From Puccinellia tenuiflora (lineage: Eukaryota; Streptophyta; Magnoliopsida; Poales; Poaceae): a stretch of DNA of 64,000 nt. Both the position numbers and the translations under genes were made by a program. The notes below the pieces were generated by a model, which had not been told where the DNA came from, made no database searches, and saw only the letters and a program-made list of their open reading frames with translations. The DNA lies in assembly GCA_012064385.1 (NCBI GenBank), contig QRDG01001855.1, positions 248,001 through 312,000 on the forward strand, read 5' to 3'. Below, in pieces: positions 55,347 through 64,000 of this stretch. The number at the start of each line of letters is the position of its first letter. Positions within the stretch are counted from its first letter, which is position 1.

Positions 55347-55354
55347 TATAAATA
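55347..55354 (+). promoter_or_regulatory. TATA box of LTR F
   Basis: TATAAATA just downstream of the palindrome array, so the array occupies the U3 promoter-proximal region. Confidence 0.5.
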
Positions 55355-56066
55355 CCCCTCCACCTACCTCAGACCAGCTAGCTCGTCCAGCATTTATGAA
55401 CCCTAATATTTGAGAGCTCAAAATCACAAGATCTCCCAATTCCTCCGTCCAAACGCGTTGATCTTCGGAAGATTGAAGGAGAAGACCCGGATCTACATTT
55501 TCACCAAGCCGTTCTTCATTTCCCCCTCGTTCACTCGAGGATTCTTGTTTCTAGGGTTAGCTTTGTGTTACCCTAGATTCTTGTGCTCACTTGTTGTTAT
55601 AATTGTAACAGAGTTGTTGATTTGGGAGCCCCCAATTAAGTTGTGGGTGTGTGCCCCAAGAACGTTGTAAGGGCTCCGAAATCCGCCTTGAAGGTCTCCG
55701 ATAGTGGAAGGTGAACTAAGCCTTTGTGGCGATGTTCATCGGAGAATAGGGTGAGGCCTTTGTGGCGTTGAGTAGGCCTTTGTGGCGATCTCACACCCCT
55801 CCAACGAGACGTACTCCCTTAACAAGGAGGAACTCGGGAATACATCCTTGTCTCCGCGTGCTTCCCTTCGGTTATCTCTTTCCACCCTCCTCGTTCTTGT
55901 TTGTGTTACTTGCCTAGTCGTTTTTGCTATCTTGTCATATAGGTAAATTCATCGTAGATGCATATCTAGATAATTTACCCTTTTGCCAAGCCTAAAATTG
56001 AAAAAGACTAAAATTTGGCGTAGCACCTATTCACCCCCCCCTCTAGGTGCCCATACGATCCGTTCA

Positions 56067-56669
56067 CTTTTCCCCCAACGGCGGAAAGGTTGTCAATCTT
56101 TCCGGTCTCGCAGAAAACAAATCGGTTAATTATATGATGAAATAGATGAAATATGAAAAGTGACCAGAGGAGTAATTATGATTAAAAGCAAGTAAATGAG
56201 GTTGTAAACAATGTAAAAAGATGGACCGGGGGCCATGGGTTCACTAGTGGAGTCTCTCAAGTAAATAAAATATGCATGTGATGGGTGAACGAATTACAGC
56301 TAGGCAATTGACAAGATCATGACACAAACCCAATTTAGCTATGACAGAAAGGACATGATAATATTTATGGAGGCATCACGACAAGGAACAAAGACCGTTG
56401 AGTCCAACTGCGTCTTTGTCTAAAAAGTCCACCGTGGGATCGCTATCCAGCCTGTCACCCAACAGTATTAAGTTGCAAGCAACAGACAATTGCATTAAGT
56501 AAAGTGCTTGAAGTAAGCAATACTAATATCGAAAGAGACATTAACACCGCTGTTTTACCGTTATTAGCAACAGCACACGCTCGCCCTTAGACATTTCTGT
56601 CACTCGTGCCCAGGAACAAAAGGGGCCATGAACCCACTATCTAGCATAAATACCCTCTCTTGGAGATAC
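56067..56669. other. Unclassified repetitive-looking stretch
   Basis: No ORF. Phrases such as GGGATCGCTATCCAGCCTGTCACC and CCATGAACCCACTATCTAGC remind me of non-coding interiors of Triticeae LARD-type elements, but I cannot assign a family or orientation. Confidence 0.3.
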
Positions 56670-59383
56670 TGTGACAGCCCCAGTTTGGTACCCTAAAATA
56701 TGGGCCAAATTTTCACTTTTTGCATTCTTGTTTGCGTCATGGCATGCATTGGAATTTATCTACTCCTCACTATCCACATTTGAAATCATTTAACAAGGGG
56801 AAGCAAACCTTCCAAAAATCTCCAACAACAATGCAATTGCTCAACTTGGCAAACAAATCATTCTTGGACTTCCAAATGGTTTAGGAAGTTCCAAGTTTAC
56901 CTTTTTAAACCAATTCTCAAAAATCTAAACATTACCAAATAAGAAATGAAATTGAGAATCCAAAATTGGTTTAATTCAAATCCTAATTTTGAAACCAAGT
57001 TAAACTTTCCAAAAATTTAAACTAAAATTATGGGGAGCTTCATTTTCATGTTAGGAGACTCCATGAATAATTTCATTATTTTTGGAAATACTTAAGTGCT
57101 TCAAATAAATGCATTTGCAATTTATCAAAAATGACCATATTGCAACAATATGAATAAATCTGAATTTAAACATTTTATTTTGAAGCCAAACTTTTTGTGA
57201 AGCTTCTACCTGTCAAGGGAAGGCTATATAAATTTTTGTAGATTTTATAGAAATGTTTAAGTGCCCCTTTTAAATCAGGAAAGGTGCCTCTGGACCTTTT
57301 TGTAAATTTAAAGAAATGGTGCCAGGGGGGTTATCGCAAAATTTTCCTTTTCTTCCTCTACAGTGGCGACCATGGCCACTGGCGCCATGCCGCCCGCCCC
57401 TGTGCCGCACCATGCCGTGGCCCCGGGAGGGTAAGAAGCCGCCGTCGTCGCCCACCTGCTCCACGACGCCCTCCCCTGCCCATTTTTCCCCCACCTGCTC
57501 ACCTCTTCTCACTCTCTTTTTCCCCTCCCGAGCTCCGCCATTGCCGCCCGGCTGCGAGCTCGTCGCCGTCGTTCCGGTACTCCCCGCGTAGATCGAAGCG
57601 GACGGGAAGGTCCGCCGTGTCCTCCTCTTCCTCCCCACCGGCGGAATCGAGCCGGGAAAGCTTGACTCGTCGCCGGCATCCTCGACCTCCCCCGCCTCGG
57701 CCACGCTCCGCCGGCCCGATTCCGTCGCCGCCGACCACCCCCTCGCCGCGCCGACCAAGCCCGCGTGCTCAGGGTGAGATACGCCTCCTTTTGGGCTCTC
57801 TTCCGCTCCCCCTTTTCCCATCCTCGCCTCCGGTCACCGTACCCGTCGCCGGCATCGCCGTTGCCCGTGTGCCGGCCTGGGCACCGGCCTGTCCGGCCGG
57901 GAGGCCGGTCGCCTCAGGCGTATGCCCGGCCTAGGTACCGGCCTGGGCCGGCCACGAGGCCGGCTGCCTCGGGTCACCCCCCGGCCTGAGCCCCGGCCTG
58001 GGCCGGCCAGGAGGCCGGCCGCCTCAGCCACAGGCCCGGTCTGGAAACCGGCCTGGGCCGGTTTGGAGGCCGGCCTGTCTGGCTTTTAATTTTCCTTTTT
58101 GGATTTAAAGTTAAATTTAAATAATTAATAACTATTTAAATAATGATCCAAATTTGGAAAATCAAATATCAAAATGCTCAGAAAGACCATACCTTTCTAT
58201 TGGTAACATTTACATGTTCTTTTGAGTAAATATTTTTGCATTTATTTAGGAAATCCTAAAATGGTATAAATAATACCTAATTTGGGAAAAATCATAATTC
58301 GATAAATATTTAACCAAAAATTATGTAAAATATCAATGTGATCAGCACTTCAAATGCTATCAAACCATGCTAATATTACATCATGATCTCAAATATTTAT
58401 TTGATGTTATTCTTTAAATGATTAAACAAAATAAATTCAAATAATCAATTAATTCACTATTTATTCATCGAAACTCGGAAAATTACAAATAAGGTACCAA
58501 AATGATCGGAAGAACAAAACCTACTTAATCATGTCATGTTCATGCATATTTTAAGCCACTTGAGTAATTTAACAAATGTATGAACAATGTGGTCATTAAG
58601 TTAAATATGGGGTTGCTTCCAAATAATTGCACTAATTATTTGGCTCTGCATTTAATTTTGCTATTTAAATTAAATGATGATATCATTGCATAAATTTGAC
58701 ATGTCACCATGATTGCGCATTGCACCTTGACTTCGGTTGATTTATTTGTTCTTTTGATTGTTTAGGTATCGATAGATTCCGGAGTGGAGGTTAACCCTAC
58801 CTACCCCGACGAGCCGTACTACACGCCCCGGCAGCAAGGCAAGAGATAACCTAACCTTCTTGGCATCTAGCATCCTATTGCTTTTATAAACTTATTTTAT
58901 CCACTATAATATTGCATGCGATTCCAATGACAATTTTGGTCAATGCTAGATTATCCTATGTATGCATGTCTTTCCCCGAACCAATACATGTATCCCTACC
59001 TATGAACCCTAGGTTTGATGTGTTGGCCGGAGACAAGAATATAATTGTTGTATTTATATGCTTAGCTATGCTTAGCCATGCTTAGTCGAATGCTAGTTAT
59101 GTCCGTTGATTAAATTCCATAATGATGATGTTGATGGAATGATTCGGGCATGGTGGTTACTTGTGGTACCTTAATTAAAATGCTAAGAAGGCTTGGATGA
59201 GTTGCCATCGGGGATGGTGTTTTGCCTCATTCTTGCCCCTAGGTGCGAGTTCTTTACCTCTTGAACCAAGACGAGCGTGCTTCCATTGGTGGGAGTATGG
59301 GCTCCTTACTAACTGAATAACTTGTGCGGGCGTTGACATGGTTATGATCAACAGGTCCCACCTATCGGGCACCTGGTAACCAT
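56670..59383 (-). mobile_element. Inverted, truncated relative of element C
   Basis: Begins TGTGACAGCCCCAG, the reverse complement of the C terminus, and follows C backwards through AAATATGGGCCAAATTTTCACTTTTTGCAT, a GC-rich patch (57360-58085), TATCGATAGATTCCGGAGT and CATCGGGGATGGTGTTTTGCC. That corresponds to roughly C positions 10716 down to 7900. Similarity fades near 59330, shortly before element G. The ORFs in the GC-rich patch are Pro/Arg/Ser-rich shadows with no domain. Confidence 0.75.
57870..58085. repeat. GGCCGG-rich cluster in the C relative
   Basis: Dense CCGGCCTGGGCCGG-type words at the place equivalent to 9138-9300 in C. The copies differ in number and spacing between the two elements. 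Confidence 0.6.
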
Positions 59384-59784
59384 TGCTCGAAAGGACTCGT
59401 CGGCAAGCACATCTGGAGGAAGGCCCAGGCCCATGTAAAGGGCAGCGCAAGGTCCCTTGTTGGGCCAGATTAGGGTTAGGGTTACGCTCTAGACCTTGTA
59501 AACCTACCCGGATACGGATACCCGAGACCCAGCCTACTATAAAGGCTGGGAGGAGCTGCCGGGTAGAGGGACCTCTAGATCGCATCGCCACCATAAGCCC
59601 TTACGGCGAAATTGTAACACACAAAAAAACCAGCAAGAGAATACCGATCGTTTTACTTCATCGGGGATCCGAACTCCTGCGATTTTCTGTGTTCCTTGTT
59701 AGCCGCCGGTGTCACCCACGTCATGAAGTTCTCGATAAACCCAAGTCCCTCAAGGAGGGGCACTGCCGAGTTGATCCCTCGACA
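59384..59784 (+). repeat. 5' LTR of element G
   Basis: Right end fixed by CCCTCGACA followed by the PBS; left end is set at the nearest TG (TGCTCGAAAGG) and is uncertain by tens of bases. TATA box at 59537. Short (about 400 bp) compared with the other LTRs here. Confidence 0.55.
59537..59545 (+). promoter_or_regulatory. TATA box of LTR G
   Basis: CTATAAAGG, about 250 bp before the LTR end. Confidence 0.5.
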
Positions 59785-59785
59785 G

Positions 59786-59803
59786 TTGGCGCCGTCTGTG
59801 GGA
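59786..59803 (+). other. Primer-binding site of element G
   Basis: TTGGCGCCGTCTGTGGGA follows the LTR after one base. It differs from the PBS of A, B and D. Confidence 0.75.
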
Positions 59804-61845
59804 ACCCTCGATGTGGGAACTCAGGCATCTGCGGCCCCTTCACCGACAATTCAAGATCCCGCAGGGCGGGAGGACCCGATCTACTTCGGCTCCCTCTGCT
59901 TCACCCCGCACGCGCAGGAGGCGCGGGCGATCTTCGATTCCCTGCGGAGTAGCGTCCCCCTGACGTTTGGAATCGTGCGACTCCTAGCAGATCGGCACGG
60001 TATCCTCCGTTTACCTGACGCTGTTCGAGCAGCAACGACGGACCCATCTCCATCGCCAATCTCGCCTCCGGAACACCCTTCGGACGGCTCCACCAGCGAC
60101 TCCCTGGAAACGGTCGAGTCCAGATCTTCATCGCCAATCTCGCCTCCGGAACACCCTTCGGACGGTTCCACCAGTGACTCCCTGGAAACAGTCGAGTCCA
60201 GATCTTCATCGCCAATCTCGCCTCCGGAACACCCTTCGGACGGCTCCACCAGCGACTCCCTGGAAACAGTCGAGTCCAGATCTTCATCACCAATCTCGCC
60301 TCCGGAACACCCTTCGGACGGCTCCACCAGCGACTCCCTGGAAACAGTCGAGTCCAGATCTTCATCGCCAACTCCTCTCCTGGAGCACTCGCCAAGCGAT
60401 CTCATCAACGACCCCCTGGAAATAGCTGGGTCTGAATGCTCGTCGTTTTATCTCGACGATGCTGTCTACCCTGAGGACGTCACTAGTCCTGTCGAACCCG
60501 ACGCTGACGAACACGCCCAGAGCAAAAACCGCTTCCTCGGTTCGATGCAACCCGTCATATCCAAGTCTGCATGATTAGCGACAGGACCGGTGACTCGCAA
60601 GGATCACAAGACCCCCGCGAAACCATCACAATCGGCGAGGCCGCAATGGCCAGGATAAAGGCGGTTGTGCAAGACGCAACCCCGCTCGGACCCGACGCAA
60701 CGAGGGAAGAGCTGATGGTTTACCATCACCTCCTCCACGACCAGGCCAAACGCTTGAAGAGACGAAGAGCAGAACTTGACGACCGACAATGCCGCGCACA
60801 AGAATCAAGTGAGCGGAGGGCAGCATTGTCGTCCCTTCGCTCCTCCGCTTCAGTGCACACCCCCGGGAGCGGGGCACACTCGCCATCGTTCAAGACTCGA
60901 CGACATGCCCGAGGGATCTAGACGGGAAGCGACTCGAAGCCTCGAGTCCTCCTTCAACACGGTAGATGCAAACGGCTGTGTGCTACCCAAAACACCGCAA
61001 GATGCTGCCATGGCATTAGCAACATATTTGCTCACCACGCAGCCTCAAGATGACGATCCGCGGGCAAAACTGCACAGGCAGATGATACGAGGAGTTGGCA
61101 TGCTCGGAACCACGTTGCAAGCTGCCGGGTCACCGGCCACTGCAGTATAACCAGCGCACCCGCTGCCAGACGCGAACGCCATCGAGAAACCTCACCTCGG
61201 CATCACGTCGAGCCTCGGCAGGAGCACCCAACAATGACATCACGTGATAGGCGTGCGCAGGAAACAGTGGATCGAAACCGCCGAGCACATGGTGAGGACC
61301 GTAGCATGGCTCCGCGTGTGGTAGTCGAGCAGAACCACACAAGGCACGAGGAGAACCGGAGGGCACCAGACCCGGAGGAAGAGGAAGATGAGTCGTGTGG
61401 AGCCAAGTGTTTCATCCGTCGCATACGCGAGTCCTGCATGCCAGCAGGATTCAAGCTGGCGTCGGAAACTCCAAAGTATGACGGACTACAGGAGCCGAAA
61501 ACCTGGATAGAAGATTACCTCACGGCGGTACGATGCCAGGGCGGTACGCGGAACACAGCGATGCAGTATCTGCAACTGCAGCTTATGGGTTCGTCACGTG
61601 CATGGCTTAAGAGTCTACCCGCAGACACCATCGGGTCCTGGAACGACCTAGTCACCACGTTCACCCAAAACTTTCAAGGCACATATAAGCGCCCGGCCAT
61701 GGCAGAAGAGCTCAGAACCTGCATCCAAGGATCAAGTGAGTCACTACGCTCCTATATCCAGCGCTGGACAATAATGAAGAACACTGTGGAGGAGATATCA
61801 GAGGAAAATGCAGTGGATGCTTTTGCACGAGGATTGCGAAGGTGA
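59804..61845 (+). pseudogene. Element G gag, frameshifted
   Basis: Starts without an in-frame ATG after the PBS; the nearest in-frame ATG (59723) lies in the LTR. Segment 1 (to TGA 60572-60574) has GREDPIYFGSLCFTPHAQEA and four 26-residue repeats. Segment 2 begins at the overlapping ATGA (60571) and runs to 60921 (EELMVYHHLLHDQAKRLKRR, helical). Segment 3 overlaps in another frame to 61150 (VLPKTPQDAAMALATYLLT). Segment 4 (61234-61845) is the capsid core: FKLASETPKYDGLQEPKTWI, LQLMGSSRAWLKSLP, FTQNFQGTYKRPAM, LRSYIQRWTIMKN. It ends at TGA, with the same frame continuing. Confidence 0.82.
60056..60367 (+). repeat. Four tandem 78-bp repeats in gag of element G
   Basis: Each unit encodes 26 residues beginning ISPPEHPSDGSTSDSLETVE. 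Units differ at only a few bases, several of them silent (GGC/GGT, AGC/AGT, ACG/ACA), so the array is recent or homogenised. Confidence 0.95.
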
Positions 61846-63252
61846 GAGCTCAAGGAAGAACCGGGGCGATGGAAGCCGAAGACAGTAGCCCATTTGATGG
61901 ATGTCGCTAATGACTGGGCAAATGGTGAGGATTACATGCGCAACGACCGGCCCAGGGGACACGATGATCGTGACTATCAGCAAGACTCGGGGCGAAACCG
62001 CGGCTACGACCCCAGGAAAAAGAGGAAATTTCCCAACTTTGACCCGAATGAGCTAGTCGAAATGGTAGCGGCAGGTTTTCACGACGATCGAGAAGGGAAT
62101 CGCCGCAGGAGAGAATGGCGGCAGCGCCAACCTGAGCAGGACGGAGAGCAAATGCTCACAGGTCCATGCCCTTTCCACCCGTACAAGGGTGAACACGGCA
62201 ACATCAGTTTGGGTCATCAATTGAAAGAGTGCCGCAAGTTTGAGAAATTATTGGCAGCATACAGGCGGATCCATCAAGCCGTAAAGAATAAAGGGTATTC
62301 AACAATTCCGGGAGTGATGGTGCAAGGTGCACCCGAGGCACTACCACTACCCCCGCCACAACTAGCATCCGTGATCCAGCGGGTGCCACCACCTCACCAA
62401 TTACTACCACCCCCGGTTGCGGCAGAAACTATCCCCGCCATGGTTGGTCATGTAGGAATGATACAAAAGGGACGTCCGTCGAACAGGACCCAAAAGTTGA
62501 TAACCCGATAAGTCAATCTAGCGGTATCAGCACCTCCAGCCACTCCTGACTACCTCAATTGGTCTGAGTGCAGTATCACGTTCTCAAGAGAGGATCATCC
62601 ACCCCAGGTGCCACGACCTGGTCACGCCGTCCTAGTACTCGGGGCCCAAATCGGTGGGTATGTCACGAGTAAGGTCTTCATGGATGGCGGAAGCGGCATC
62701 AACATCATCTACGCCAGCACACTGCGCCGCATGAAGATCTCGCTCGCAGCTAGCCTTGTAGACTCTGACACTTCGTTCCATGGAATAGTACCCGGGAAAG
62801 CTGTATATCCCTTGGGAAAAATCCATTTGGACGTAGTTTTCGGAGATCCTGCAAACTTCCGCAAAGAGAAAATCGAGTTCGAGGTCGTCGACTGGCCCTC
62901 ACAGTACCATGCCATCCTGGGCCGCCCGACATTCGCAAGGTTTATGTCCGTGCCACACTACGCATACTTTCTACTCAAAATGCCAGGACCAAACGGCACA
63001 ATTACCGTTCGAGGAGACTACCGGACATCGGACAGCTGCGACAGGGACTTCAACAAGATCTCCGAGTCATTCGGGATGCACGAAGAACTCTCACAGTTGA
63101 GCTCTTCGACCGATTACAACCTTCCACCCGTAACTCAGTCAACAGCACCCGACAGAGAGTTCAACAAGAGAAGCGACACGAGAACCCATCAGGTGCACCC
63201 AACGGATCCAACCAAGATGGCAATCATATCCGCCAATCTGCCCTCCGCATAG
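61846..63252 (+). pseudogene. Element G Gag C-terminus and protease
   Basis: Same frame as the capsid core. KPKTVAHLMDVANDWANG and a basic, Asp/Arg-rich region follow, then a His/Cys segment (CPFHPYKGEHGN...LKEC). TAA at 62509-62511 interrupts just before the linker. Protease: VFMDGGSGINIIYASTL (near 62676-62730), FHGIVPGKAVYPLG, HAILGRPTFARFMSVPHYAY. It ends with TAG at 63250-63252, followed in frame by GAA AGC, as in elements A and B. Confidence 0.88.
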
Positions 63253-64000
63253 GAAAGCACGCTCGTCGAGTTCCTCCGTGAGCACTGGGAAATATTCGCT
63301 TGGTGTCCTGCGGACATGCCAGGCATCCCCAGAGAACTCGCCGAGCACGCACTTGAAATACGCCCTGAGGCCAGACCTATCAAACAGTCCCTCCTGCGTT
63401 TTACAGAACCGAAGCGCAGGGCCATTGGCGAAGAAATCAACCGGCTCCTCGCAGCCAAGTTTATCCGGGAAATAAAACAAGCCACCTGGGTAGCAAACCC
63501 CGTCCTTGTCCCGAAGAAGAACTCGAAGGTGCTACGCATGTGCTTAGACTTCACGGCTCTCAACAAGCATTGTCCCAAGGACCACTTTCCCCTCCCACGC
63601 ATCGATCAAATCATTGACTCGACAGTGGGATGTGCTCGTCTGTCCTTCCTAGACGCCTACTCAGGCTACAATCAGATCCGCATGAAGGAAGAAGACGAAG
63701 AGAAGACAGCATTTATCACACCCTATGGCGTATACTGCTACACCACGATGCCCTTCGGTCTCAAGAACGCGGGTGCAACTTACCAAAGGTGCATGCAAGC
63801 CTGCCTTAAGGACCAGATCGGCAAAAACGTCCAAGTATATGTGGACGACATTGTCATCAAGACAAAGGACGAGGCCACGCTCCTCGACGACATAGCCGAA
63901 ACCTTCGCAGCACTCAACAAGTATCACATCAAGCTCAACCCAACGAAGTGCGTGTTCGGGGTACCCGCCGGGCAACTGCTCGGGTTCCTCGTATCCGCCA
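63253..64000 (+). CDS. Element G reverse transcriptase, partial
   Basis: Open in one frame from the TAG to the window end. FLREHWEIFAW, MPGIPRELAEHAL, NPVLVPKKNSKVLRMCLDFT, FPLPRIDQIIDST, LDAYSGYNQI, MPFGLKNAGATYQRCM and the intact YVDD site (63838-63849), then LNPTKCVFGVPAGQLLGFLV. RNase H and integrase lie beyond the window. No frameshift is seen in this part. Confidence 0.93.

Larger units (their letters stand above)
48707..56066 (+). mobile_element. Element F: decayed SIRE/Maximus-type Copia, 5' end missing
   Basis: Starts inside gag at the end of LTR E and runs through PR, INT and RT, then an extra ORF, PPT and one LTR (54766-56066). The RNase H domain is absent. Gag and pol carry frameshifts and several stops. 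Its 5' LTR, PBS and gag start are not in the window, so either E recombined with a copy inside F or the left part was deleted. Confidence 0.88.
54766..56066 (+). repeat. 3' LTR of element F
   Basis: 1,301 bp, TGAAAGAACATTTCC...GATCCGTTCA. The 5' half carries the CCGGAGTCTCCGG array; the 3' half (about 55625-55860) is closely related to LTR E (AAGTTGTGGGTGTGTGCCCC, CCTCCAACGAGACGTACTCC). TATA box at 55347. Confidence 0.85.
59384..64000 (+). mobile_element. Element G: Gypsy retrotransposon, truncated by the window end
   Basis: Short LTR, PBS, gag, PR and the first part of RT in plus orientation. The RT and PR are related to those of A and B but the LTR, PBS and gag N-terminus differ, so it is a separate family. 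Gag is frameshifted, and TGA, TAA and TAG codons interrupt the single gag-pol frame. Only one LTR is visible, so insertion age and TSD cannot be judged. Confidence 0.85.

Overview
The window is plant nuclear DNA made almost entirely of nested LTR retrotransposons. Several features point to a grass of the Pooideae, probably Triticeae or a close relative: an LTR opening TGATACG with a TGGCACCGTTGCCAGGGA primer-binding site, a solo LTR opening TGTTGGGAATATGCCC like the BARE-1/Angela group, SIRE/Maximus-type Copia elements, and Tat-lineage Gypsy elements with antisense genes. The species is an inference. I see no host single-copy gene, rRNA, tRNA gene or CRISPR array.

Layout. Positions 1-1296 hold LTR fragments. 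Element D starts at 1297 with its 5' LTR and PBS and has a non-coding interior. Element A (3009-33710, minus strand, Tat-type Gypsy, TSD CACTT) sits just behind the D PBS. A was itself hit twice: by element C (6783-10716, a 3.9 kb solo LTR, TSD GGCGT) and by element B (13884-29603, plus strand, Tat-type Gypsy, TSD CCCGG), which splits the A reverse transcriptase. D resumes at 33716 and is interrupted by a BARE/Angela-like solo LTR (36204-38090, TSD AAATT). Element E (38215-48706) is a Copia-type element with two near-identical 2.39 kb LTRs and a gag but no pol. Its termini lack a matching TSD, and it abuts the gag of element F (48707-56066), a decayed SIRE/Maximus-type Copia with PR-INT-RT, no RNase H, an extra ORF and a 3' LTR. 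After an unclassified stretch comes an inverted, truncated relative of C (56670 to about 59383). Element G, a plus-strand Gypsy element, then runs off the window end inside its RT.

The most notable content is in the Tat-type elements. A and B each carry, antisense between pol and the 3' LTR, a gene whose product resembles a B3 DNA-binding domain; B's copy also has AT-hook-like motifs. B's copy is preceded by eleven 108-bp tandem repeats. B also carries a long antisense gene with convincing splice sites whose first exon matches the 'putative gypsy-type transposon' domain. A, B and G all have a UAG codon at the identical position between protease and reverse transcriptase, followed by GAA AGC.

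All coding regions are damaged by stops, frameshifts or loss of catalytic residues, so none of the elements looks autonomous, although the LTR pairs of B and E are nearly identical and therefore recent. Domain names come from motifs read by eye; no database search was run.
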